This document shows positions 9,335 through 18,828 of a DNA stretch of 64,000 nucleotides, piece after piece. The number at the start of each line of letters is the position of its first letter. The stretch's first letter is position 1. The position numbers were made by a program, and so were the translations under genes. The notes beneath the pieces were generated by a model that ran no database searches, was not told the DNA's origin, and worked only from the letters and a program-made list of their open reading frames with translations. Source of the DNA: an uncultured Tateyamaria sp. (lineage in GTDB: Bacteria > Pseudomonadota > Alphaproteobacteria > Rhodobacterales > Rhodobacteraceae); contig NZ_CANMEU010000001.1 in assembly GCF_947497045.1 (NCBI RefSeq), positions 310,001 through 374,000 of the forward strand, written 5' to 3'.

Positions 9335-10454
9335 TCAATCATCCTCACCCAAGGTCGGCGCGGGACGATCAAGGGTCAGATCGGCACCCGAAAACCGAAT
9401 GGGGGTGCGAATGCCGGGCACGCCATCCAGTTCGATCTGCATCCTACGCGCGCGGACCTGCGGGTCAGCCATCACATCGGCCATGTCATTGATGGGGCCA
9501 GCGGGCACACCCTGAGCCTCACAGGCGGACAGCAAATCATCCCGGCTGCGCAAGCTCGTGGCAGCAGTCAAAAGTCGGGTCATTTCATCACGATTGGCAA
9601 TGCGGTCCGCATTCTTCAGGAACGCCGGGGCCACCGCCATATCGGGCAACCCCAGCAAACCACACAGACGTTGGTACTGCCCGTCATTGCCGGTGGCGAT
9701 GATGATATGGCCATCCGCGCAATCAAACACCTGATAGAGGGTCAGGTTCATATGGGCATTGCCCATGCGCCCCGGCACGTCCCCACTGGTCAAATAGTTC
9801 ATGCCCTGGTTCGAGGTCATGGCAACGGCAACATCCAACAAAGCCATATCAATCTGCTGCCCCCGCCCTGTGCTGCTGCGCTGATGGACCGCCGCCAGAA
9901 TGGCCGTGGTCGCATAGACCCCGGTGAACAGATCGGTGATCGCAACACCGGACTTTTGAGGCTGCCCTTCGGGCGCGCCCGTGATCGACATCAACCCGGA
10001 CATGCCTTGGATGATAAAGTCATATCCGGCCCGGTGCGCATATGGACCCGTTTGCCCAAAACCAGTGATCGAGCAATAGATCAAGCGCGGAAACTGATCG
10101 CGCAGGCTCTCGTAGTCGAGGCCGTATTTGGCCAGCCCACCAACCTTGTAGTTCTCGATCAGGATATCGGCATCCCCGATCAGGTCCAGCAGCTTGGCCT
10201 TGCCCTCGGGCGTGCGAAAATCGACGGTGACGGATGCTTTGCCCCGATTGGTGGAGTGAAAATAGGCCGCCGACACATCTTCATCCCGGATGACAAAGGG
10301 CGGCCCCCACTGGCGCGTATCATCACCACGTGGGGCTTCGACCTTGACCACTTCAGCGCCAAGGTCGGACAGGGTGCTGGCCCGCCCAGGGACCGGCCAG
10401 CACCCGTGCCAATTCAACGACGCGCAGGCCCGCAAGAGGCCCACCGCCAGGCAT
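9335..10454 (-). pseudogene. CaiB/BaiF family (class III) CoA-transferase, frameshifted near the N-terminus
   Basis: The reading frame from the ATG at 10454 gives 26 residues of a standard class III CoA-transferase N-terminus (LAGLRVVELARVLAGPWAGQ). It then runs out of frame. The expected continuation TLSDLGAEVVKVEAP resumes in another frame one base later, near 10376. The remaining ~340 residues are intact, including the central domain with the GYDFIIQ segment. The family moves CoA between carboxylic acids by way of an aspartyl-CoA thioester. The start overlaps the stop of the dsbA-like gene (TGATG), so the intact gene was in an operon. One extra base explains the break. It is either a recent mutation or a sequencing error. 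Confidence 0.8.
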
Positions 10455-11152
10455 CAGCTGCCAGCCGCTTCTTCGATCAGGCGGGCCATTTCTTCGTAAG
10501 CCATGTTGTTATAGGTGGTGCCGTTGATCACAAAGCTGGGTGTGGAGCGCACGCCGTCCTCTTCGGCGTTCCCCTGATACCACGCCACGAGGGTACGCAG
10601 TTGGTCGGCATCGTTCAGGCAGGCTTCGACCGCGTCACCACTCAGACCGGCCAAGCGGCCAATCTTGCGCAATTCATCTGCGATCTGGGCCGGATCGCCG
10701 CCACCAGCGCGGCTCCATTCGGCTTGGGTACCGTACAGGATATCGGTGATCCCAAAGAAGGACTCAGGCGTGCCCGCACAACGCGCAATCGCCGACGCCC
10801 ACAGCCCGAAACGGTCAAAATAGACTTCGCGGTAGACAAAGTTGATCTTGCCCGTGTCGATATAGTCCGCCTTCAGCTGCTTGTAGGGCCCTGTGTGAAA
10901 GCTGCCGCAATGGGGGCAGGTATAGCTGGCATATTCGATGACCGTCACGGCGGCATCCGGGTTGCCGATCTGCATTTCGACCACACCTGACGTGTCGATG
11001 TCTTCGGCAGTGGTCTGGGCGTTGGCAGCGCCCAGCAACCGTTCGGCCTGGGCCTGCTGGTCAGGCGAGGTGCCGCCGGTCTGCGTCGAGGAATACCAGA
11101 AATAACCAGCCACTCCGATCACGATGGCCAGTATGGCAACAATACGGTTCAT
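10454..11152 (-). CDS. DsbA-family thioredoxin-fold protein
   Basis: A 232-residue protein with an uncleaved or cleaved N-terminal hydrophobic anchor (residues about 5-20) and a CPHC active site at residues 79-82. A C-terminal cis-proline segment follows (VRSTPSFVING). It belongs to the DsbA/DsbG-like group (Thioredoxin_4) that oxidises or isomerises cysteines in the periplasm. Its start overlaps the end of the DUF721 gene by 4 bp, and its stop overlaps the CoA-transferase start, so three genes form one run. No DsbB partner is nearby. Confidence 0.88.
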   Translation of the reverse strand: MNRIVAILAIVIGVAGYFWYSSTQTGGTSPDQQAQAERLLGAANAQTTAEDIDTSGVVEMQIGNPDAAVTVIEYASYTCPHCGSFHTGPYKQLKADYIDTGKINFVYREVYFDRFGLWASAIARCAGTPESFFGITDILYGTQAEWSRAGGGDPAQIADELRKIGRLAGLSGDAVEACLNDADQLRTLVAWYQGNAEEDGVRSTPSFVINGTTYNNMAYEEMARLIEEAAGS

Positions 11153-11688
11153 GTACGTGTTCCTTGTTTTTCACGTGTCAGAATGTTTGCGCCCAGCCGC
11201 TCGAGCGCGGTGCGCAATCCGTCATCGGCCACCGGCGCGACGACTTGCCCTGCGGCCTTGTGCATCTCTGCATTCGGGGCCTTGGGGCTGTTGTCTTTGG
11301 GGCGGTGATCAAAGGCCACCTGCCCTTCGGCGAAGCCTGTGGCCGCCGTTTGGGTGATCCGGATGCGCGCGATGGCATTATACCCATAAACCGCGTTTAC
11401 ACGGGCGCGCAGCTGCTCTTTTTGCATCTCGAGCATCGGGGCCTGCGCACCGGTTGTCAGCAATGTCAGTGTCGCGCCCATCCCGCCGCGACCATAGCTG
11501 ACCTCGACCGGCCGGGCGATGGCCGCCACATCTGCACCCGCCACCTCGGCCCAATCCGTCAATAGGCGGCTTTGCGCAAAGCCCCGGCTTTCGCTGGCCT
11601 GCCGAATCCGCCCGGTCAGCAGCGATGCTGTCCGTTTGAACCCTTTTGTTGTGGCGCGGCGCGCAGCCATGGCTATGTTCCTTTTCAC
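11149..11688 (-). CDS. DUF721 (DciA-like) domain-containing protein
   Basis: A 179-residue protein with the DUF721 core: an N-terminal basic region, then LLTDWAEVAGADVAAIARP and a strand containing LTLLTTGAQAPMLEMQ. DUF721 includes DciA, which helps load the replicative helicase in bacteria without DnaC. Whether this gene plays that role cannot be told from sequence alone. The C-terminus is more variable. It starts 64 bp from the divergent mutY, an arrangement consistent with DNA maintenance. Confidence 0.75.
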   Translation of the reverse strand: MKRNIAMAARRATTKGFKRTASLLTGRIRQASESRGFAQSRLLTDWAEVAGADVAAIARPVEVSYGRGGMGATLTLLTTGAQAPMLEMQKEQLRARVNAVYGYNAIARIRITQTAATGFAEGQVAFDHRPKDNSPKAPNAEMHKAAGQVVAPVADDGLRTALERLGANILTREKQGTRT

Positions 11689-11752
11689 CCGTGCGTGATC
11701 ATAGCGGATGGGCCTGTGATAACCAGCCTTCCGATCAAGGATTCCATAACTC

Positions 11753-12796
11753 TTGCGTGACCTCAGCGATACCCTGCTCTACTGGTACGACGTGCATGCG
11801 CGCGTGATGCCGTGGCGCACCGCACCTGCCGGCAAAAAGGCGGGCCTGCGCCCGGATCCATATGCCGTGTGGATGTCCGAGATCATGCTGCAGCAGACGA
11901 CCGTGGCCGCCGTGACCGCCTATTTCCAGCGCTTCATGGCCCGCTGGCCCACGGTGAGCGATCTGGCAAGCGCGCGGGACGCGGACGTGATGGGCGAATG
12001 GGCGGGCCTTGGGTACTATGCCCGCGCGCGCAACTTGCTGAAATGCGCGCGCGCCGTGGTGGCCGAGCATGGCGGCGTGTTTCCTGCCGATCATGCCGCC
12101 TTGCTGAGACTTCCCGGGATCGGGCCGTATACCGCGGCGGCCATATCCTCGATCGCGTTCGATCTGCGCCACACGGTCGTTGATGGCAATGTCGAACGGG
12201 TCATGGCGCGGATGTTTGATGAACACACACCCCTTCCCGCTGCCAAACCGATCCTGACCGCCCATGCCGAGGCGTTGACACCGCAAGAGCGTCCCGGTGA
12301 CTATGCGCAGGCGGTCATGGATTTGGGTGCCACGATCTGCACCCCAAAGTCACCCGCATGCGGCATCTGCCCCTGGCGCGACCCCTGCATTGCGCGGGCA
12401 GAGGGGACGGCACCGGATCTGCCAAAAAAGGCACCCAAAAAACCCAAACCCGTCCGGCATGGGACGGTGTACCTCGCGCAGCGCGAAGATGGGGCATGGT
12501 TGCTGGAAACCCGGCCTGACAAAGGATTGCTGGGCGGCATGCTCGGGTGGCCCGGATCTGATTGGGTCGACATCAGTGCGCCGCGCCCAACCGCCCCACC
12601 CTTTGATGCCGCGTGGACAAAGCTGCCCGGCGACGTGCGCCATACATTTACCCATTTCCACCTGATCCTCGATGTGATGGTGGCCCCCGCCATCGACAAA
12701 GTGCCTGATCGGGGCCGATATCTGAGCCGCATCGAATTTCGCCCCTCTGACCTGCCCACCGTAATGCGCAAAGCCTTCGATCTGGCGCAGATGTGA
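11753..12796 (+). CDS. mutY: A/G-specific adenine DNA glycosylase MutY
   Basis: A 347-residue base-excision repair enzyme that removes adenine mispaired with 8-oxoguanine. Visible features are the catalytic Glu43 in MSEIMLQQT, the helix-hairpin-helix LPGIGPYTA near residue 120, and the catalytic Asp144 in VVDGN. The 4Fe-4S cysteines at 196, 203, 206 and 212 (C-x6-C-x2-C-x5-C) are present. A C-terminal NUDIX-like domain recognises 8-oxoG. An in-frame TAA just upstream forces a non-ATG start, and TTG at 11753 is the only early choice. Confidence 0.93.
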   Translation: MRDLSDTLLYWYDVHARVMPWRTAPAGKKAGLRPDPYAVWMSEIMLQQTTVAAVTAYFQRFMARWPTVSDLASARDADVMGEWAGLGYYARARNLLKCARAVVAEHGGVFPADHAALLRLPGIGPYTAAAISSIAFDLRHTVVDGNVERVMARMFDEHTPLPAAKPILTAHAEALTPQERPGDYAQAVMDLGATICTPKSPACGICPWRDPCIARAEGTAPDLPKKAPKKPKPVRHGTVYLAQREDGAWLLETRPDKGLLGGMLGWPGSDWVDISAPRPTAPPFDAAWTKLPGDVRHTFTHFHLILDVMVAPAIDKVPDRGRYLSRIEFRPSDLPTVMRKAFDLAQM

Positions 12797-12882
12797 GCAA
12801 TCGGACCGCCGCGTCACGCTTGGCAGAGCACGCATAATCGCTCTACACATATCAGGTGCGCGACAACCCCAAGGACCCGACC

Positions 12883-14019
12883 ATGATCCTGCCTCCTCAG
12901 ACTGTGGCCAAGGTACAAAATGCCCTGCCATTTGGCCTATCATTCCTGCTGATCCCATTGGCCTTTATCAGCGCCATTTATGGCGGGTGGACGGTGATCC
13001 TGTTGCCCGTGGTGACCTGGTATACGTTTTCATTTCTTGACCTTGCGGTTGGTTTGAACACCGACAATGCGGACCTTGAAACGACCGAAGAAGAACTGTT
13101 CTGGTACACCGCCATCACCATCGCCTGGGTGCCGGCGCAATTCCTGATGTTGTTCACGCTGATCTGGTATGTCGCCCCTGCCGAGCACCTCAACACCTTT
13201 GAGAAAATCGCGATCTTCTTTGGGGTTGGTGTGATCACCGGTACGGTCGGCATCAACTACAGCCATGAATTGATGCACCAGAAGAACAAACTGGAACGCT
13301 GGCTTGGGGATGCGCTGCTGGCCATGGTTCTTTATTCCCATTTCCGGTCCGAACATCTGCTGGTCCATCACCGCTATGTGGCGACACCGCGTGACCCGGT
13401 GACCGCGCGGATGGGCGAGAGTTTCTATCGCTTCTACCCCCGCGTCCTCAAACAGTGCTTCCAATCCGCGTGGAAGGCCGAGGCCGCGATGCTCGCCCGC
13501 AAGAACCTGCCTGCGACCGATTCCAGCAACCCGTTCTGGAAATATGCCTACCTACAGGGGGTGTGCTTTCTGCTGGCCTTTGCACTTGGGGGTTGGGCCG
13601 GGATCGGGCTGTTCCTTGTGCAGGCCGGGGTCGCGATCTGGCAGCTTGAGCTCGTCAATTACATCGAGCATTACGGTCTGACCCGCAAACATCTGGGCGA
13701 TGGCAAGTATGAACATGTCCAGCCCCGCCATTCGTGGAATGCAGCCCAAAAGGCATCGAACTGGCTGCTGATCAACCTTCAGCGCCATTCCGATCACCAC
13801 TATAAACCCGACCGCCGCTTTCCTGTGCTGCAAAACTACACCGAGGCTGATGCGCCCCAACTGCCCTATGGCTATCCGGTGATGACCATCGCGGCGATGT
13901 TCCCATCGCTCTGGCGGCGCGTGATGAACCCACGGGTCAAGAAGTGGCGCGACATGTACTATCCCGAGATCACGGATTGGAGCGCGTATAACAAGGCCGC
14001 CAACCCGCTGCCGCGCTAG
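12883..14019 (+). CDS. alkB: alkane 1-monooxygenase (AlkB-type integral membrane di-iron hydroxylase)
   Basis: A 378-residue membrane enzyme that hydroxylates the terminal carbon of alkanes using electrons from rubredoxin. The histidine boxes of the family are all present: HELMHQK, EHLLVHHRYVATPRDP and LQRHSDHH, together with NYIEHYGLTR. About six hydrophobic helices are evident, two before and several between the boxes. I chose the ATG with AAGGA seven bases upstream over a GTG 27 bases earlier. No rubredoxin or rubredoxin reductase is adjacent, so electron donors must come from elsewhere. The stop overlaps that of the convergent GFA gene at a shared CTAG. Confidence 0.88.
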   Translation: MILPPQTVAKVQNALPFGLSFLLIPLAFISAIYGGWTVILLPVVTWYTFSFLDLAVGLNTDNADLETTEEELFWYTAITIAWVPAQFLMLFTLIWYVAPAEHLNTFEKIAIFFGVGVITGTVGINYSHELMHQKNKLERWLGDALLAMVLYSHFRSEHLLVHHRYVATPRDPVTARMGESFYRFYPRVLKQCFQSAWKAEAAMLARKNLPATDSSNPFWKYAYLQGVCFLLAFALGGWAGIGLFLVQAGVAIWQLELVNYIEHYGLTRKHLGDGKYEHVQPRHSWNAAQKASNWLLINLQRHSDHHYKPDRRFPVLQNYTEADAPQLPYGYPVMTIAAMFPSLWRRVMNPRVKKWRDMYYPEITDWSAYNKAANPLPR

Positions 14020-14390
14020 TCTTCGCGCCCTCGGTCATATTGGGTCATCCCGGCAAAGGGTGCCAGCCACGGTGCCCTGCGCACCGTCCAGCATTCGTAG
14101 GTTGGTGTCAGGCCGTCAGGATCATCCATCGCGCCAAGGTGCAGTTCGATCTCTGCCCCGCTGCGTGCAAAAACCGATGATCCGCATGCGGGGCAAAAGT
14201 GGCGTTCGGCCTGATGCCGGGTTGGTCCGGTGACGCGCACACCGCTTTCGTCAAAGACCGCCGCAGCGTAAAACAGTGCACCATGATGCCGACGACAATC
14301 AAGGCAATGGCAGATGCCGACGCGCAAGGGCGCACCCGTCGCCACAAACCGCACAGCCCCGCAGGTGCATCCGCCCGTAACCTGTTTCAT
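14016..14390 (-). CDS. GFA (glutathione-dependent formaldehyde-activating)/CENP-V family protein
   Basis: A 124-residue zinc-binding protein. The CTCG near the start, CHCLDCRR in the middle and CPACGS later are the cysteine pairs that hold zinc in the GFA fold. Family members include Gfa, which was proposed to speed formation of S-hydroxymethylglutathione, but most homologues have no proven reaction. Its start codon shares a base with the stop of the nucleotide cyclase gene upstream (TGATG). An S-formylglutathione hydrolase gene lies elsewhere in the window, but no direct link can be shown. Confidence 0.85.
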   Translation of the reverse strand: MKQVTGGCTCGAVRFVATGAPLRVGICHCLDCRRHHGALFYAAAVFDESGVRVTGPTRHQAERHFCPACGSSVFARSGAEIELHLGAMDDPDGLTPTYECWTVRRAPWLAPFAGMTQYDRGRED

Positions 14391-15742
14391 CAGTCGATCA
14401 CCCAGACAGACACGGGTGCCGCCACGCCGCGCACCGGCTGATCGGGGGCCGCCCGAAATCCGCCCGGACGCCCCGCAGCGGTGATCGCTGCATCACTGAC
14501 AATCGCACGCACATCCAGCACCCGCGTCAACGCCTCAAGCCGACTGGCCACGTTCACCGTGTCGCCCAACACCGCAAATTCCAGCCGGTTCGCGCCAATG
14601 TCACCCAAAACAACCTGCCCGAAATGCAGACCAAAACGCGCGTCGATCTCCGTCAGGCCATCAGCGCGGCGTGCCACGTTCAACGCGTCCATCCGATCCA
14701 CCATGGCCTGCACGCAAGCGACGGCACGCGCCGCATCGTCCTCCTGCGGCAAAGGGGTACCGAATGTCGCCATCAACCCATCACCCAGATATTTGTCGAG
14801 CGTGCCGCCATGGGCAAACACCTCGCTTTCCATCCGGGCATGAAAGGCGCGCAAGGTCTCGATCACCTCTTGGGCCGGGCGTCCGTCCGCAAAGGCTGTG
14901 AAACCGACGATATCGACAAACAAAACTGCCGCATCATGCGTGCGCACCTGCCCAAGGGGTTCATCCTTGGTCGACAAAGCCTCAACCATGGTCGGGGAAA
15001 AGTACCGGGCCAGATTGGTACGCGCACGCGCAGTCTCGGCACTGTCGAGCACGAGGGTCTGATAGCGACGCACAGTGATGGCCAAAATCCCCGCAACAAG
15101 GATGAACACCACCACTTCCTGAATGCGAAAGTCCCAATGCACCACTCCCGGATCCATCTGCGCACTCAAAACCGGGTTGCCCGGGAACAAGGCCAGTGCG
15201 GCAGTGCTGACATCCGGATCGGTCCAGCCAAACCACCAGACGCACAAGGCCCCCAACAACCACAACCCGGCCGTCCACGTCCCCATCGAAATGATGGTAC
15301 GCCACGAATAGGACAGCACGCCGGCCGCCAGCAGCACATAGAAATACTGAAACACCTCGAACTGATAGATCAGCGCGGGTGGATTATGCGCATCTGACAG
15401 CGGGTTGGGCAGCAACAGCGCCAAAGTCATCAACAGAAGGTCGGCAAACAGCCACGCCAACTCGGCGCGTGACTGGCCGACCCGCCCTACACGGCGCTGT
15501 GCGAGGCTGACAAGTACCAGGCAGCCCAGAAGGGCCAGATACCAGATCACCTCCCAATTCGGGTTAAGATAGATCAGCAGCAGGGCCGTGACGGACAGGG
15601 CCGCGATGCGCGCACGCACCGCCAGATCCATACCTTCGCGCTTGTTGCGCTCAAGGGCGGTGCGGGCATGCGGATTTGCAGGAAGTTCAGCCATGGGATC
15701 GACCCGCACGGGCACGCTATCGGCTTGGGTGATGTCACTCAT
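14390..15742 (-). CDS. membrane-bound class III adenylate/guanylate cyclase
   Basis: A 450-residue protein. The N-terminal half has about six hydrophobic segments. The C-terminal half is a class III cyclase catalytic domain: LFVDIVGFTAF carries the first metal-binding Asp, YLGDGLMATFGTP the second, and VLGDTVNVASRLE the transition-state Asn and Arg. It makes a cyclic nucleotide, most likely cAMP, from the inner membrane, with the N-terminal membrane part as probable sensor. The ATG at 15742 has GGAG at good spacing; longer frames upstream cross a terminator. A cyclic-nucleotide-binding protein is encoded about 30 kb away. Confidence 0.88.
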   Translation of the reverse strand: MSDITQADSVPVRVDPMAELPANPHARTALERNKREGMDLAVRARIAALSVTALLLIYLNPNWEVIWYLALLGCLVLVSLAQRRVGRVGQSRAELAWLFADLLLMTLALLLPNPLSDAHNPPALIYQFEVFQYFYVLLAAGVLSYSWRTIISMGTWTAGLWLLGALCVWWFGWTDPDVSTAALALFPGNPVLSAQMDPGVVHWDFRIQEVVVFILVAGILAITVRRYQTLVLDSAETARARTNLARYFSPTMVEALSTKDEPLGQVRTHDAAVLFVDIVGFTAFADGRPAQEVIETLRAFHARMESEVFAHGGTLDKYLGDGLMATFGTPLPQEDDAARAVACVQAMVDRMDALNVARRADGLTEIDARFGLHFGQVVLGDIGANRLEFAVLGDTVNVASRLEALTRVLDVRAIVSDAAITAAGRPGGFRAAPDQPVRGVAAPVSVWVID

Positions 15743-15788
15743 TCCAGTTGCTCCTGCATCGGGTTGACCTATGCAACTGTAGCGCAAG

Positions 15789-15818
15789 AAAAAAGCCCCG
15801 CCAAAAGAAAGGCGGGGC
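15789..15818 (-). terminator. Rho-independent terminator of ccrM
   Basis: On the minus strand an 8-bp stem, GCCCCGCC / GGCGGGGC with an 8-nt loop, is followed by a run of six T. It lies between the ccrM stop and the cyclase start, so it ends ccrM transcription and separates the two genes. Confidence 0.85.
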
Positions 15819-15882
15819 ATAGGTACAGTGCCATAGGTCGGCGGGTTAGGCCGCAGGCACCTGGCGGTGTTCGAAAATTCGG

Positions 15883-17073
<1,191 letters not shown>

Positions 17074-17095
17074 AGTAGGTTAAGAAAAATACTTG

Positions 17096-17686
17096 TCACA
17101 ACATATTGTGGACGGGTTTGAACGAACGTCTATGGTGTGGGGTCACCCCGAGATTTTGCAGCGCGGCCATGTGGCTTTTTGATCCGTAGCCCATGTTTGT
17201 CTCCCAGCCATAGCCGGGATGCTGTTGCGCCAAATCCACCATGATCCGATCGCGACATATTTTGGCCACAATTGAGGCCGCCGCGATAGAGAGCGAACGC
17301 CCGTCCCCCTTGATCACGGATGTGGCCGGAAGGGCCAGACCACGCGGGATCATATTGCCATCAATCAACAGATGTTCAGGCGGGGCGCGCAGGCCCGCAA
17401 CAGCACGCTCCATCGCAAGGTGCGATGCGCGCAGAATGTTCAAATCGTCAATTTCGGCGACGCTGGCATGGGCGACAGAAACATCGGCACAAGCGATGAT
17501 CTCCTCCCACAATACCGCACGGGTGCGCGCACTCAGCTTTTTGGAATCATCCAGGCCCACAGGACACCGGGCCATATCCAACACCACAGCCGCCGCCGTC
17601 ACAGGCCCCGCCAAGGGGCCACGGCCCACCTCATCCACCCCGGCAACCCGACACCCAAGCGCGTTCTCCAACTCAAAATCCGGCAT
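17096..17686 (-). CDS. rnhB: ribonuclease HII
   Basis: A 196-residue cytoplasmic endonuclease that cuts RNA in RNA-DNA hybrids and removes single ribonucleotides from DNA. GVDEVGRGPLAGPV carries the first two catalytic acids, DDSKKLS is conserved, and LLIDGN supplies the third acidic residue. GYGWETNMGYGSKSH lies at the C-terminal side. I chose the ATG in MPDFELEN. The longer frame runs through an intergenic repeat and is unlikely to be translated. The ccrM-rnhB neighbourhood is common in Rhodobacterales. Confidence 0.93.
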   Translation of the reverse strand: MPDFELENALGCRVAGVDEVGRGPLAGPVTAAAVVLDMARCPVGLDDSKKLSARTRAVLWEEIIACADVSVAHASVAEIDDLNILRASHLAMERAVAGLRAPPEHLLIDGNMIPRGLALPATSVIKGDGRSLSIAAASIVAKICRDRIMVDLAQQHPGYGWETNMGYGSKSHMAALQNLGVTPHHRRSFKPVHNML

Positions 17687-17699
17687 AGATGCCCCCAAA

Positions 17700-17785
17700 C
17701 TTCTTTTGACCAAAAATACCGCCGCCGGAGGCAAAACGCACTTTCGGGACGAAAGTGCAAATATCACGTGCCACCGCAAGGTGGC
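17700..17785. repeat. intergenic repeat family member (copy B) with two short hairpins
   Basis: CTTCTTTTGACCAAAAATACCG matches copy A in its first 20 bases. It is followed by a perfect hairpin GCACTTTCG-GGA-CGAAAGTGC (17738-17758) and by GCCACC-GCAA-GGTGGC (17770-17785), whose loop on the plus strand is a GNRA tetraloop. The block lies in the leader of rnhB. Confidence 0.6.
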
Positions 17786-17803
17786 TCAATGCGATCACAA
17801 ATC

Positions 17804-17834
17804 AAAAAGAGGGCGGTGCCCGAACACCGCCCTC
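17804..17834 (-). terminator. Rho-independent terminator after the small secreted protein gene
   Basis: A perfect 10-bp stem GAGGGCGGTG / CACCGCCCTC with a 6-nt loop is followed by five T on the minus strand. It lies about 50 bp downstream of the 164-residue secreted protein gene. Confidence 0.85.
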
Positions 17835-17885
17835 TTCAGTTTGACTGCGACATGGGGGAACCTTGCCGCACTCACGGACCCGCTC

Positions 17886-18380
17886 TTAGCGACGGGCCAA
17901 TTGATAGCCATGACGGTTCAGGCAGCGCGCAGCATATCCCTGACGCCAGCCACGGTTGGTGCGAAACTCACGGTGACACTGCACGGGCAGGCTGTGCACA
18001 TGGCGATAGTTGTTCTCCAGACACCGCTGACCAAACACACGGGCATATCCGCGATGGGTGTCAAAGCTGCGCAGACACTGCTGCGGTAGCAATTTACGGC
18101 TGACCCGATTTGGAATTGGGCGCGGATTGTGTTTGTGGCGCTGTATGTGCTGGGGTGCCTTGTGAACCTTTTTGCGCTTTGTCTCTTTGCGATGGCGGTC
18201 CTTGCGATCATCCTTGCGGTCCTTGATGATCGCACCCACCACAGCCAGTCCAAGCAATGCAGCAATCGCTGCCGCAGCCTGATCATCCTGCGCGCGGGCC
18301 GGGGCGGCGCTGAACCCTGTGATGGCAATGGCGAGTGCGGCAATGGTTGCAATAAAGGGGCGATGCAGTTTGAGGGTCAT
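17886..18380 (-). CDS. secreted, basic, cysteine-containing hypothetical protein
   Basis: A 164-residue protein with a signal peptide ending near AAPARA. A short alanine-rich hydrophobic segment follows (IAALLGLAVVGAII), then a highly charged Lys/Arg stretch (IKDRKDDRKDRHRKETKRKK). The C-terminal region has four Cys spaced among RG, FG and YR motifs, including two repeats of the form R-x-F-x-(T/D)-x-RG. The even Cys number suggests disulphides in the periplasm. I recognise no family. The start is supported by AAAGGA upstream. It is divergent from a second small secreted protein. Confidence 0.65.
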   Translation of the reverse strand: MTLKLHRPFIATIAALAIAITGFSAAPARAQDDQAAAAIAALLGLAVVGAIIKDRKDDRKDRHRKETKRKKVHKAPQHIQRHKHNPRPIPNRVSRKLLPQQCLRSFDTHRGYARVFGQRCLENNYRHVHSLPVQCHREFRTNRGWRQGYAARCLNRHGYQLARR

Positions 18381-18546
18381 GGGGGTAAGTCCTTTCAGAT
18401 GTGGCAGGCCGAGCAAGGCGGCGATGACACCAAACTGGCTGTGGAGCACCCGGACAGGCAATAACGGGGCTTTGTTATGCGATATCATCCGCCCTAGCCC
18501 ACTGAGGTTATTGAATATCCGCACCGTTACGCCCACTCTGAGGCCT

Positions 18547-18828
18547 ATGAAACAGATCGCTCTCTCCCTCGCTTTGACCCTCGCCTGTACGGGCGCGGCT
18601 CAGGCGGCGTGCTTTGCCGATTACAAGGCCAAGCAGGACAATCCCCTCCGGCTGCATTATGGCGTGGCTGAAATCTCGGGCCAATGCGCACGCGCCTCCG
18701 CGCAATCCCAACTGCGCGCACGGCTTGCCGCAAATGGGTGGACATTGTTGCAGGTTCTGTCCGTATTTGACGCCCAAGGGCTCGACCAAAGGAAAAACAG
18801 TGCCGGACAATACTACCTCCGCTTCTGA
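18547..18828 (+). CDS. small secreted hypothetical protein (93 aa)
   Basis: A short protein with a clear signal peptide (cleavage after GAAQA) and a mature part of about 73 residues with two Cys. One follows the cleavage site directly; the other lies in the SGQCARA segment. They could pair in the periplasm. No family recognised. Its 3' end overlaps the GTG start of the membrane winged-helix protein by 29 bp, so the two are probably co-expressed. Confidence 0.6.
   Translation: MKQIALSLALTLACTGAAQAACFADYKAKQDNPLRLHYGVAEISGQCARASAQSQLRARLAANGWTLLQVLSVFDAQGLDQRKNSAGQYYLRF

Noticed and set aside
9305-10990. 561-residue open frame on the plus strand
   Set aside because: It lies opposite the CoA-transferase and DsbA-like genes, which have clear family motifs. 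The translation is rich in Arg, His, Gln and Pro, as expected for an antisense frame in high-GC DNA.
17080-17092. CtrA-like TTAA site upstream of ccrM
   Set aside because: TTAA is followed seven bases later by ACTT, not TTAA, so only a half site is present and it is too weak to claim.
17687-17779. Longer N-terminus for RNase HII
   Set aside because: The extension is translated intergenic repeat and hairpin sequence and lacks a ribosome binding site.
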